Below are positions 47,189-55,785 of a stretch of 64,000 nucleotides of DNA, in pieces. Under the pieces are notes generated by a model. The model did no database searches. It worked only from the letters and a program-made list of their open reading frames with translations, and was not told the DNA's origin. The stretch's first letter is position 1. The number at the start of each line of letters is the position of its first letter. The stretch is from contig WTGP01000034.1 of assembly GCA_011523505.1 (NCBI GenBank), positions 1-64,000 on the forward strand, given 5' to 3'. The translations under genes were made by a program, and so were the position numbers. This DNA is from Gammaproteobacteria bacterium (GTDB taxonomy: Bacteria > Pseudomonadota > Gammaproteobacteria > Steroidobacterales > Foliamicaceae).

Positions 47189-48097
47189 ATGGACTGGCTC
47201 GAGGACTTCATCGCAAGGCACAGGCTGCCGTCGGACTATGCAGAGGCCATCGGCGAGGTCGTTGGTCCGCTCGCGGAGCATCTCCGCGACTCCCATCGTC
47301 TCGCTGGACAACCGCTGATTGTCGGCATCAGCGGTGCGCAGGGTTCGGGCAAGACTACTCTGGCGCTGCTTCTGGATGAATGGCTGGAGCGGGAGCTGGG
47401 TCTTGCAACGGCGTGCCTGTCGCTTGATGGTTTGTACTTGCGCAAGGCCCAGCGATGGGAATTGTCCCGAAAGGTGCACTCGCTGCTGGAAACGCGCGGT
47501 GTTCCGGGCACTCATGACGTTGCGCGGGTCGAGGACCTGCTCGATTTGCTTGTCGACGCGGATCATGAACGGACCGTCGCCTTGCCGGTGTTCGACAAGG
47601 CGCTCGATGACCGTGCGCCCGCCGGCCAATGGCCCGTTGTCGACGCGCCGGTCGACGTAGTCCTGTTCGAGGGCTGGTGCGTGGGAGCGCGGCCGCAAAC
47701 GCCGGGCGCACTGGCCGAACCCGTGAACGCGCTGGAAGCCGAGAGGGACCGCTCGGGACGATGGCGCCGATACGTCAACGAACGCCTGCGGACCGATTAC
47801 GCCAGCCTGTTCGGGAGGCTCGACTTGCTGGTCATGCTGCGCGTCCCGAACTTCGAAAAGGTGCTCGAATGGCGCCGGCTGCAGGAAGAGAAGCTCCGTC
47901 AGCGCCTTCGCGTCGAGTCCCGCATACGGGGGAAGCCGCCGGGGATGTCAGACGGGGAGATTGCCCATTTCATCCAGCATTACGAGCGACTGACGCGCCA
48001 TATGCTGAAAACGATGCCGGCCTATGCGGACGCGGTGATCGACGTCGACGACAACCACCGCATGACCGGGATCAGCTGGCTGGAACGGTCGCCGTAG
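47189..48097 (+). CDS. P-loop kinase, D-glycerate 3-kinase-like
   Basis: A 302-residue P-loop kinase. Walker A GAQGSGKT (49-56), SLDGLYLRKAQR (the Asp and Tyr of the phosphoribulokinase/uridine kinase class), RGVPGTHDV, LPVFDKALDDRAP and FEGWCVGARPQ are all features of the glycerate kinase group found in plants, yeast and bacteria. It would phosphorylate D-glycerate to 3-phosphoglycerate. The pairing with radA by 28 bp says little about function, but the nearby PEP carboxykinase fits carbon entry at the three-carbon level. The exact substrate is inferred from family likeness. Confidence 0.8.
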   Translation: MDWLEDFIARHRLPSDYAEAIGEVVGPLAEHLRDSHRLAGQPLIVGISGAQGSGKTTLALLLDEWLERELGLATACLSLDGLYLRKAQRWELSRKVHSLLETRGVPGTHDVARVEDLLDLLVDADHERTVALPVFDKALDDRAPAGQWPVVDAPVDVVLFEGWCVGARPQTPGALAEPVNALEAERDRSGRWRRYVNERLRTDYASLFGRLDLLVMLRVPNFEKVLEWRRLQEEKLRQRLRVESRIRGKPPGMSDGEIAHFIQHYERLTRHMLKTMPAYADAVIDVDDNHRMTGISWLERSP

Positions 48098-48126
48098 CAG
48101 TAAAGTGCGGGCCGGATGACCCGGGG

Positions 48127-48846
48127 CTAATGGCTGGGATCGTCCATACGCAGCTCAGCCAGCGGATCGTCGCCGACCACGTGGTACACCTTCCTGACGG
48201 ATTCATCGTTGTCGTAGGTCCATACGACCATATCGGCCAGGTCCCCCCGCGTGACCGGACCGGTGGGCTGCGGCTCCAGACTCAGTCTGATGATTCCCGA
48301 TCTTGGATTGGAGGTCAGTTGCGCGGGGCGGATGATGGTGTAATCGAGATGGCTGGCCATGATGTGCCGCTCGGCTTCGTCCTTGATTTCGATTGCCCAG
48401 GCATGCGATTCCCGGAGATGTTCGGGCACCATCAGGATGCTCTCGCCGGGACCGACGATCGTCACGACGATCAGTCTGTCGATGCCTTCGGATTGTGCCG
48501 CGTCCAGTATGTTGACGGTGCCCACCACGTCCACCGGAATTTCGCCGAGTCTTGAGCCCAGGGTCGAAAAGATCGCCTTGAATTTCCTGGACGCGATAGC
48601 CCGATGCACATCGCCGGAGTTGAGGGCGTCGCCGACGAAGTAGTCGACGTCCAGCGGTTCCAGGTTCTCCAGATTGGACGTGGGCCTGACGAAGGCGGTG
48701 ACCGCCTCGCCCCGACCGGCGAGGATTTTTGCGATCTCCAGTCCCGTGTTACGGGTGGCGCCGAAAATCAGGACCCCGTCATCGCCATGGGCCGGCGCCG
48801 CCAGCAGGATGGCCGCGGCGGTCAGACCCCAAAGACTGCTTCTCAT
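48127..48846 (-). CDS. NAD(P)-binding atypical SDR with a signal peptide
   Basis: A 239-residue NmrA-like, atypical SDR with Rossmann motif FGATRNTGLEIAKIL, VRPTSNLENL and a later DYTIIRPAQLTS. It lacks a clear YxxxK. Ahead of the fold is a convincing signal peptide: MRSSLWGLTAAAILLAAPAHGDD. That is unusual, because nicotinamide cofactors are scarce in the periplasm, so either it binds cofactor before Tat-independent export, it binds another ligand, or the leader is a membrane anchor. It follows an exported methyltransferase on the same strand (15 bp), and they form a pair. Function unknown. Confidence 0.78.
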   Translation of the reverse strand: MRSSLWGLTAAAILLAAPAHGDDGVLIFGATRNTGLEIAKILAGRGEAVTAFVRPTSNLENLEPLDVDYFVGDALNSGDVHRAIASRKFKAIFSTLGSRLGEIPVDVVGTVNILDAAQSEGIDRLIVVTIVGPGESILMVPEHLRESHAWAIEIKDEAERHIMASHLDYTIIRPAQLTSNPRSGIIRLSLEPQPTGPVTRGDLADMVVWTYDNDESVRKVYHVVGDDPLAELRMDDPSH

Positions 48847-48861
48847 CGCCTGACTCCGATA

Positions 48862-49665
48862 TCAGGGGTTGGCCGGCCGCCGGAAACGCAGTACGGCACG
48901 GTCGGTCTTCCCCCGTACGTGCGGCGCCATGGCAATGACGTCATGCGGGTCGCTGTCATTCGACAGCACGTTGCTCTCGGCATCGAGCAGAAAACCGGCC
49001 GCCGTGAAATCCGCCCTGACCAGGGCAGGATCGATGCGGTGCAATCCGGCCACGACGTTATCGGGGGTGCCGGAGTCGGCCACGTGGTCGACGACCAGCA
49101 CCACTCCTCCGGGTTTAACCGCGGAGTAGAGTTCGGCCAGCATGGACGGGCGGTCTATGAGTTCCCAGCCGCGCAGGCCGTCGATGTAGTAAACGTCGTG
49201 GTAGCAGAGGATCAACAGCGCGACGTCAAAGGCGTTTTCGGGCAGCTCAAGCCGGTTGTTCTCGCCCAGGATGCGCTCGACTTCGGCCAAACGGCCATCC
49301 GCATAGCGTTGCTCGATTTCTCTGCGGGCGCTGAAGGCATAAGGTGTGTTGTTGTGCGCCACGACCTTGCCTGCGGGCCCGACGACGGAAGCCGCCAGTT
49401 GGGTGTAGTAACCGCCGCCAGAGAACATGTCCAGCACCTCCATTCCCGGCCGCAGACCGGCAAAGGCCAGGATGGCTTCGGGCTTGCGGCCGGCGTCCCG
49501 GGCCCGATCGCCCGGCAATCGGCGCGGGTCCTCGATTGCGGCCGCGATCGCGGCACTGGCGTCGGATTCGGCGCCGGTTTGTGCCGTATCGGCCGCACTG
49601 CCTGTGCGATACGGCACGACAAGTGCCGCCAGGATTGCGCACATCAACGCTATCGGTAGCCGCAT
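48862..49665 (-). CDS. Class I methyltransferase-like protein with a signal peptide
   Basis: A 267-residue protein with a cleavable-looking leader (RLPIALMCAILAALVVPYRTGSAAD) followed by a Rossmann methyltransferase core: MEVLDMFSGGGYYTQLAA (SAM motif I), LPENAFDVALLILCYHD (motif post II) and VKPGGVVLVVDH. It resembles the predicted exported methyltransferase group COG4798, common in proteobacteria and uncharacterised. SAM is not known to be available in the periplasm, so activity there is uncertain. It lies 16 bp after yaaA and 15 bp before the exported SDR on the same strand. Confidence 0.82.
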   Translation of the reverse strand: MRLPIALMCAILAALVVPYRTGSAADTAQTGAESDASAAIAAAIEDPRRLPGDRARDAGRKPEAILAFAGLRPGMEVLDMFSGGGYYTQLAASVVGPAGKVVAHNNTPYAFSARREIEQRYADGRLAEVERILGENNRLELPENAFDVALLILCYHDVYYIDGLRGWELIDRPSMLAELYSAVKPGGVVLVVDHVADSGTPDNVVAGLHRIDPALVRADFTAAGFLLDAESNVLSNDSDPHDVIAMAPHVRGKTDRAVLRFRRPANP

Positions 49666-49681
49666 GGGAGGGTGCCCCGGA

Positions 49682-50455
49682 CTAGAGCGGGTCGCGTATG
49701 AAGGTGGGCTGGTCGCGGGTGGAGCGCTCGGGGTCGTAGCGGTAGCCGGCCTCGGAGAATTCCAGCAGGCCCTTGGCGAAGCGCATGCGCCGCTCGATGA
49801 TGAAGCGCGCCATCATCCCGCGCGCCCGCTTGCCGAGGAAACTCACGAATCGGTACTTGCCGCTGCGGAAGTCCAGGAATCGCGGGGTAATGACCCGTCC
49901 GCCCACGTTCGATAGATCCAGCGCGCTGCAATACTCCTTCGACGCCAGGTTGACGAGCACCGGCGTGCCGCTGGCTTCGACCGCTTCCCGGACGGATCCC
50001 GTCAGGCGGTCGCCCCAGAAGTCGTAGAGGTTGGAGCCGGCCGCCGTGCTCAACGGCGTGGACATCTCCAGGCGGTACGGTTGTATCAGGTCCAGGGGGC
50101 GCAGCACGCCGTGCAGGCCGGAAAGAATGCGCAGGTGCCGCTGCGCCCAGCCAAGGTCGCGCCCCGAAAACTCCCAGGCGCGCAGGCCCTGATAGGCGTC
50201 GCCGTTGAATGCCAGGACCGCCGGGCGGGCATTACGCCGGCTGAAGTGCTCCTTCCAGGCCGAGTAGCGATCCACGTTCAATTTCGCCAGATTGTCGCTG
50301 ATGCCCATCATCCGCGAGAGATCCGGCGCCTCGAACTCGCGCAGGCGCTCCACCAGGCTCGCGGAGTCTTCGATGAAATCCGGGATGGTGTGTCGGCCGC
50401 GCGGCAGGCGCGACTCAAAATCCAGTGACTTGGCGGGGGACAGGATGGCGAGCAT
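49682..50455 (-). CDS. yaaA: Peroxide stress protein YaaA
   Basis: YaaA (DUF328) family protein, 257 residues. In E. coli it lowers free intracellular iron during peroxide stress and binds DNA. Motifs: MLAILSPAKSLDFES at the start, VLAFNGDAYQGLRA, LYDFWGDRLT, NLASKEYC and FLDFRSGKYRFVSFLGKRARGMMARFI near the end. Length is normal. Its ATG is 2 bp past the end of the CorC-like gene, so they are in one operon. Peroxide defence is also suggested by katG at the far end of the window. Confidence 0.93.
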   Translation of the reverse strand: MLAILSPAKSLDFESRLPRGRHTIPDFIEDSASLVERLREFEAPDLSRMMGISDNLAKLNVDRYSAWKEHFSRRNARPAVLAFNGDAYQGLRAWEFSGRDLGWAQRHLRILSGLHGVLRPLDLIQPYRLEMSTPLSTAAGSNLYDFWGDRLTGSVREAVEASGTPVLVNLASKEYCSALDLSNVGGRVITPRFLDFRSGKYRFVSFLGKRARGMMARFIIERRMRFAKGLLEFSEAGYRYDPERSTRDQPTFIRDPL

Positions 50456-50457
50456 GT

Positions 50458-51768
50458 CTAGGTTCCGGTTTGTGTGGCGGATGTCGGGGGTTCGGCCGGC
50501 GCCGTGGCCTGCATGACGCGCACGCGGTCAACGGCGTTCTCGGACGTTTCCAGCACTTCCATCGGGAAACCGCCCAGTTCCAGACACTGTCCCTGTTGCG
50601 GAATATTACCCAATTTGTCCAGGATCAGGCCGTTGAGCGTCTTGGGGCCGTAGGTCGGCAGGCGCCAGCTCATGCGGCGGTTCAGAAGCCGTATGTTGGC
50701 GCCGGCGTCCACCAGCCAGCCGCCGTTGCCGTCCGGCTGGACCTCGTCCTCCTCCGCTTCCTGCGAACTGTCGCCGATAAGGCCGCCGGATATCTCATGC
50801 AGCAGGTCCTGCACGCTCACCAGGCCCTGGATGTCCCCGTACTCGTCAACGACCAGGGAGGATGCGCCGCCGCCGCGGCGAAAGTCGGAGAACATGCGGG
50901 TAAGCGAGGTGTGCTCGAACACGTAATGCGGCGTTTCGAGGAAATTCTCGAGACGGCGTCGATTCAGGCCGTTGGAGCCGTTGGCCTGAAACAGCTTGCG
51001 CACGTGCAGCATGCCCGCCACGTTGTCGAGTTGCCCGCGATAGCACGGGAGCACGGAGTGGCTGCTGGCCCGAAGCTGTCGCACGACCTCCGGCCATTCC
51101 TCCTTCAGGTCGATGCCCTCGATCTCGCCGCGCGGTGTCATGATGTCCTCGATGGTCAGCGCTTCGAGTTCCAGCACGGCCAGCAGCATCTGCCGGCGGC
51201 GGTTGGGAATGCGGCCGCCGGACTCGGTGACCAGTGTGCGGAGTTCCGCCACGGTGAGGTCCTGACCTTCGTCCCTGTCCGGGCGCGTGCCGGTCAGGCG
51301 CACCAGGAACCCCGCGATCAGGTTAACGGACCACACGATCGGCCCCAGCAGCTTCTGCAGCGGGTGGTAGATGCGGCTGGCCACGAGCGCCAGTCTTTCC
51401 GGGTGCGCCGCCGCCCAGGTCTTGGGCGTGATTTCGGCGAAAACCAGCACGATTACCGTCAGCAGTATCGTTCCGGCCACCGCACCCATCATGCCGCCGA
51501 CGCGCAGGAATAGCAGCGTCCAGATGAACGCGGCGAAGAAGTTCACGAGGTTGTTGCCGAACAGGATCAGCCCGAGCAGCCGGTCGGGCCGGGTCAGCAG
51601 CCGTTCCGCAAGCTGCGCGCCGCGATGCCCCTCGCGGGCTCGATGCCTGAGCTTGTACCGATTGACCCGCATGAGCGCGGTCTCGGTGCCGGAGAAAAAG
51701 GCCGACAGGGCCAGCAACAGAAAGAAAATGCCCAGCAGGGCAGGTAGTGGGATGTCGTCGCTACTCAA
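50458..51768 (-). CDS. CorC/HlyC family (CNNM-CBS) membrane protein
   Basis: A 436-residue YfjD/YtfL-type protein linked to magnesium and cobalt efflux or homeostasis. It has an N-terminal CNNM domain with about three helices (LLGIFFLLLALSAFFSGTETALM in outline, LFGNNLVNFFAAFIWTLLFL, VAGTILLTVIVLVFAEITPKTWA; the ITPKT motif is conserved), two CBS domains (about 195-330, with EDIMTPRGEIEG and VVDEYGDIQGLVSVQDLL) and a C-terminal CorC_HlyC domain. It starts a minus-strand operon with yaaA, the methyltransferase and the SDR. It is divergent from the receptor gene, 182 bp away. Confidence 0.9.
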   Translation of the reverse strand: MSSDDIPLPALLGIFFLLLALSAFFSGTETALMRVNRYKLRHRAREGHRGAQLAERLLTRPDRLLGLILFGNNLVNFFAAFIWTLLFLRVGGMMGAVAGTILLTVIVLVFAEITPKTWAAAHPERLALVASRIYHPLQKLLGPIVWSVNLIAGFLVRLTGTRPDRDEGQDLTVAELRTLVTESGGRIPNRRRQMLLAVLELEALTIEDIMTPRGEIEGIDLKEEWPEVVRQLRASSHSVLPCYRGQLDNVAGMLHVRKLFQANGSNGLNRRRLENFLETPHYVFEHTSLTRMFSDFRRGGGASSLVVDEYGDIQGLVSVQDLLHEISGGLIGDSSQEAEEDEVQPDGNGGWLVDAGANIRLLNRRMSWRLPTYGPKTLNGLILDKLGNIPQQGQCLELGGFPMEVLETSENAVDRVRVMQATAPAEPPTSATQTGT

Positions 51769-51864
51769 AACGAGTCATGCGGTAGCCAAACACGACTCAA
51801 GGAGAACATGAGCGGCCGGCCGATGTCAAGTAATGCTTGCAGGTGCTTGGCGTACGCCTGTATC

Positions 51865-51880
51865 TTTGGTAAGACCAATT
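51865..51880. promoter_or_regulatory. GntR/PdhR-like operator upstream of the receptor
   Basis: TTTGGTAAGACCAATT has perfect 5-bp arms TTGGT and ACCAA around AAG and fits the GGT-N3-ACC core used by FadR/PdhR-type GntR regulators; it differs from the known PdhR consensus AATTGGT-N3-ACCAATT at two fixed positions. It lies 71 bp upstream of the receptor ATG and may control the receptor and the coupled M24 gene. No GntR gene is in the window. Confidence 0.55.
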
Positions 51881-51950
51881 CGCCGCGGCAATTCGGGGAC
51901 ATGCCGCGGCGATTTCAAACGACGTTCCCGCATCAAATGGGAGTCCATCC

Positions 51951-54311
51951 ATGCCAACGAGAGTCCTGTCTGTTTTTCTCGCGTGCGCGTTGCTGGCGGT
52001 TCCGGTCGGATTCGGCCTGGTAAGAACCGCCCAGGCCGACGAGCATGTCATTGAAGAAGTAGTCGTGACCGCGCGGAAACGGGAGGAAAGCCTGCTCGAA
52101 GTGCCCGTGAGCATTACTGCGATAACGGCCGCCGATATCGATGCAAAGGGGATTACCGAGTTTGTCGACCTGGTCGACTTCACGCCCGGATTCTTCTTCG
52201 CCGAGCATTCGGTGGGCCGAGGCGACCGTTCCAACCGACTGCTGGTCATACGCGGAATGCGCATCGAAACCGAGGACGATCACGTGCAGCCCGCCATGGT
52301 CTTTGTCGATGGCGCGCCCATGATGGGCAGCGTAATCAGCGGACTGGAGGACGCCGAACGAGTTGAAGTGGTCAAGGGGCCGCAGAGCGCCTACTTCGGC
52401 CGGGCCACTTTTTCCGGAGCGGTCAATTTCGTTACGAAGACGCCTTCGGAGGAGTTCGCGGGCAAGATCACCGCCGAGGCAGGGCGTTATGGGACGGCCA
52501 ACTTCGGGGCACAGGTCGAAGGCCCGTTGAGCGAGAACCTGTTCTATCGTGTTTCGGGCAGTACCTATAGCACCGACGGCCATTATCGGCTGGGCAACAA
52601 TCCCGATCAGAAACTGGGCGCCCGCAAGACCTGGAACCTGGCCGCTACCTTGTACGCGACGCCTTCCGATCAGTTCTCGGCCAAGTTGCGCGTGCATCAC
52701 TGGCAGGACGATGACGGCCCTGGCGCGGCCTTCGCATACGGCGAGGGCAACGGCGAGCATTATTTCAACTGCAATCCGCAGGGGTCCACGCTGCTTGAGC
52801 GAAACGGCGGCAACACCTGGATATGCGGCGAAGCTCCGTTTCCCCAACCCGGTGAGATCAACGCCGATTTCGTCTTGAATGCCGCCAAGGAGGGCGTGCT
52901 GAACGGCGTGTCAACCCCGGGACGCCCGGCAATCGTCTCGCCGTTCGACCCACCGTTTCTGAATGGTTTCGGCATGGCACGGCGCGCCTGGAATGCAAGC
53001 CTGGTCATGGACTACGAGTTCACCAATGGAATCTCATTGGCTTCGATTTCGGCATTTCACTCCAACGAGTGGATGGTGCTGGACGACGTGGACCGACGCG
53101 CAACGGCCCATATCGGAGATATCAGGGACACGGGACTGCTGAACAACCGCGACCTCCGGGACTTCAGTCAGGAATTGCGACTTTCCGCGGACCAGGGACG
53201 CTGGCGGTGGCAACTGGGCGCCAACTATTTCGACACCACCGGCGTGCGCTCCACGGGCCTCAAGTTCCTCTTCTGGACCCAGGGACTGGGTGTCGGCAAT
53301 TCCTGGGACATCCAGACGACCGGCTTGTTCGGTTCGCTTGGATATGACCTTACCGATCAGCTGAGCGTGAGCGTCGAAGGACGTCAGCAGTGGGACAAGG
53401 TGGCCGAGGGAGGAGCGTCCTCCCCCACGAGACTGTCGGATACCTTTACCAGCTTTACGCCCCGTGTGATCGTGGATTTCAAGGCGTCCGACGACATCAC
53501 GCTGTATGCCAGTTTCGCCCAGGGCACCCGACCGGGAACTTTCAATGCGAACCTGGTCGGGCGGTCACAGCAGGAGTTGGACCAGATACGTGATCAGACC
53601 GGCGCCGGCCTTACGGTGCCGGAAGAAGAACTGGACAGCTTCGAGCTGGGTCTCAAGGGCAGCCTGCTGGAAGGACGCGCCTGGGTAACCGCAACCGTCT
53701 ATTGGGCCGACTGGAAAGCACAGAGTTCTTCCGGCGCCTTCGTAACGGCTCCCGACGGATCGACCGACTTCGTCGGCCTCACGACCGTGGGCGGCAAGGT
53801 CGATCTGAACGGATTCGAGTTCGAAGGTGCGCTGGCGGTGACCGACAAGCTCAGGGTCGACGCCACCTTCAGCATCAACGATTCGGAAATCAAGAGAGGC
53901 CCCTGCACAAGCCATTGCCCGGTCCTGCTCGGCATCAACAATGTTGACGGACTGGGCAAGCGGACTCAGAAGAATCCCAGGAATCAGGGTTCGCTGGGGC
54001 TGTCCTACACCGACCAGCTCAGCGACCGTTTCGACTGGTACGCTCGCGCCGACTACATCATGACCGGTAGCCGTTTTGCCGGAAACCCGAATCTGACGGA
54101 GACCGGCGACAGCCACCGCGTGAACGTGCGGGCGGGAGTGGAGAACGAAACGATGCGTCTTGAAGTGTTCGGCAAGAACGTCTTTGACGACAAGACCTTC
54201 ACGAACTACCAGATCCTGCACGACTTCGCCTATCTCGGGCCCCGCCGGGTGCTGACCGCCGGGCTTCCCGATCGCGCGGTCTGGGGAGTGCGCGCCTCGT
54301 ACAGCTTCTGA
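51951..54311 (+). CDS. TonB-dependent outer-membrane receptor
   Basis: A 786-residue TonB-dependent receptor. Signal peptide (FLACALLAVPVGFGLVRTAQA), TonB box-like EEVVVTARKREESL, plug domain (about 50-160, with RGMRIETEDDHVQ and VEVVKGPQSAYFGR) and a 22-strand barrel ending in Phe (VRASYSF). A GGGAG ribosome site lies 7 bp before the ATG. It resembles the large group of marine receptors without a known ligand. The coupled M24 peptidase 16 bp downstream and a GntR-like operator 71 bp upstream point to uptake of a small organic substrate or peptide and not a siderophore. Confidence 0.94.
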   Translation: MPTRVLSVFLACALLAVPVGFGLVRTAQADEHVIEEVVVTARKREESLLEVPVSITAITAADIDAKGITEFVDLVDFTPGFFFAEHSVGRGDRSNRLLVIRGMRIETEDDHVQPAMVFVDGAPMMGSVISGLEDAERVEVVKGPQSAYFGRATFSGAVNFVTKTPSEEFAGKITAEAGRYGTANFGAQVEGPLSENLFYRVSGSTYSTDGHYRLGNNPDQKLGARKTWNLAATLYATPSDQFSAKLRVHHWQDDDGPGAAFAYGEGNGEHYFNCNPQGSTLLERNGGNTWICGEAPFPQPGEINADFVLNAAKEGVLNGVSTPGRPAIVSPFDPPFLNGFGMARRAWNASLVMDYEFTNGISLASISAFHSNEWMVLDDVDRRATAHIGDIRDTGLLNNRDLRDFSQELRLSADQGRWRWQLGANYFDTTGVRSTGLKFLFWTQGLGVGNSWDIQTTGLFGSLGYDLTDQLSVSVEGRQQWDKVAEGGASSPTRLSDTFTSFTPRVIVDFKASDDITLYASFAQGTRPGTFNANLVGRSQQELDQIRDQTGAGLTVPEEELDSFELGLKGSLLEGRAWVTATVYWADWKAQSSSGAFVTAPDGSTDFVGLTTVGGKVDLNGFEFEGALAVTDKLRVDATFSINDSEIKRGPCTSHCPVLLGINNVDGLGKRTQKNPRNQGSLGLSYTDQLSDRFDWYARADYIMTGSRFAGNPNLTETGDSHRVNVRAGVENETMRLEVFGKNVFDDKTFTNYQILHDFAYLGPRRVLTAGLPDRAVWGVRASYSF

Positions 54312-54315
54312 TCGC

Positions 54316-54320
54316 GGGAG
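54316..54320 (+). promoter_or_regulatory. Ribosome site deciding a CTG start
   Basis: GGGAG lies 7 bp before CTG 54328 and 25 bp before the first ATG (54346). The spacing fits CTG (or ATT 54331), not the ATG. Confidence 0.55.
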
Positions 54321-54327
54321 TGAGATC

Positions 54328-55740
54328 CTGATTACGCGACGCGAAATGCTGGCGACTGGCCTCGGCGCCGCCGGGGTCGTTGGGGCGGCCGGCGCGTTGA
54401 CCGCCACTGCCTCCGAAGCGGCGGCGGAACTGACGCCCAACGACCTGGCGGAGCGGGTCAAGCGGGTGCGCGCCGGGCCGCTGATGAACCTGGAGCAGGC
54501 CTACCGGGTCATGGAAGAGGAGCAGCTCGACGGCCTGGTGCTGGCCGAGCCGATCAATGTTTTCCATCTCACCGGCCACTGGGGGTCGCTGGCGAAGATG
54601 GGTTACCCGGCGCCCGCCTATGCGCTGCTCTCGAAGGACCAGCGCCAGGCGCCCGGCCTCGTGATGATGCAGTTCATCTACTACTACACCTATTCGGACG
54701 GCCACTTCGATTTCCCCCTGCAGACCTGGCTGTTCAGCGGCTGGGACAGGCGGCTTCAGGACGACGGTGCGGGCGTGGCTGCGGAGGGCGAGCCACCCGC
54801 CAATCCAGCCTACATCTTCGATGACAAGGGCGAGGTGGCGCTGCGGGAGATTGAGCGCCACCGCCGCAGCACGCTCGAAGCCGCATTGTCGCAACAGAAG
54901 CTGAGCGCGGATGCGCGCTGGGCGCTGGTCAACGCCGTCAGGGGCATGGGCCTGGATCGCGGCCGGATCGGCGTGGACCACCTGGTCGTGAACGCGATAT
55001 TCGAAACCGCGGGCCTGGACGCCGTTCCGGTTTACGCGGACCGGGCCCTTAGGCGCATTCGCGCGATCAAGTCCCCGAGGGAAATCGAATTGATGGCGTT
55101 TTCGGCGCAGGCAAATGCCGAGGCCGCTCTTGTGGCGGCGAGGGCGGCGCGTGCCGGGGCCACCTACCAGGAGCTACGGGCGGCCTTCTACTCCGAGGCC
55201 GCAAAGCGCGGCAACCTGGGCGTTTTCATGCAGGTGGACACGATCGGTGCGGAAACCGGCGACGGCGAGTTTCGCGACGGGCAGGCGTTCCAGATAGACT
55301 GCGTGAGCCACGGGTTTCACTATCACGGGGACTACGGACGGACCGTGTTTATCGGCGAGCCCACGCGCTCGATGAAGCGCGCCACCGACGCCATCGCGCT
55401 TGGCTGGGACGCGATCATGGAAGCGCTGCGGCCCGGATTGCGCTATTCCGAGATCCGCCCCATTGGAATGGAAGCGATCAGGAAGGCCGGCCACGACCTG
55501 GATGTAGCCTTCACGCCGCACAGCGTGGGCCTGATGCACACCGACGATCCCGGGCGCGCCGACAGCCCGTTCTACGTCAAGGAAGACGTGGTGCTGGCGG
55601 AAAACATGATCATCAGCGTGGACTGCCCGGTGCGCAACGTGGGCCTGGGCGGCTCCGCCCACCTGGAAGACCTGACGCTGATCACCGCCGACGGCGGCGT
55701 TCAGATCAACGACATCGGCGACCGCGTGATCGTCGTTTGA
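54328..55740 (+). CDS. Tat-exported M24 family metallopeptidase
   Basis: Creatinase/Xaa-Pro peptidase-like protein, about 470 residues. The annotated start is a non-AUG CTG at 54328, which gives a twin-arginine signal MITRREMLATG followed by GLGAAGVVGAAGALTATASEAAAE. Using the ATG at 54346 would cut off the RR motif. ATT at 54331 is another choice. The creatinase N-terminal domain (about 30-240) is followed by the pita-bread fold with the five expected metal ligands: two Asp in FQIDCVSHG and HGDYGRT, His in TPHSVGLMH, Glu in LAENMIISVD, Glu in HLEDLTLI. Tat export is consistent with folding around metal in the cytoplasm. It is coupled to the receptor (16-bp gap). Some family members cleave dipeptides with Pro; others are hydrolases of non-peptides. 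Confidence 0.88.
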   Translation: MITRREMLATGLGAAGVVGAAGALTATASEAAAELTPNDLAERVKRVRAGPLMNLEQAYRVMEEEQLDGLVLAEPINVFHLTGHWGSLAKMGYPAPAYALLSKDQRQAPGLVMMQFIYYYTYSDGHFDFPLQTWLFSGWDRRLQDDGAGVAAEGEPPANPAYIFDDKGEVALREIERHRRSTLEAALSQQKLSADARWALVNAVRGMGLDRGRIGVDHLVVNAIFETAGLDAVPVYADRALRRIRAIKSPREIELMAFSAQANAEAALVAARAARAGATYQELRAAFYSEAAKRGNLGVFMQVDTIGAETGDGEFRDGQAFQIDCVSHGFHYHGDYGRTVFIGEPTRSMKRATDAIALGWDAIMEALRPGLRYSEIRPIGMEAIRKAGHDLDVAFTPHSVGLMHTDDPGRADSPFYVKEDVVLAENMIISVDCPVRNVGLGGSAHLEDLTLITADGGVQINDIGDRVIVV

Positions 55741-55785
55741 GTCCTGGCTGCCGCTCGCCGTCGTGCTTCGGTGCCGCCGTCCGTC

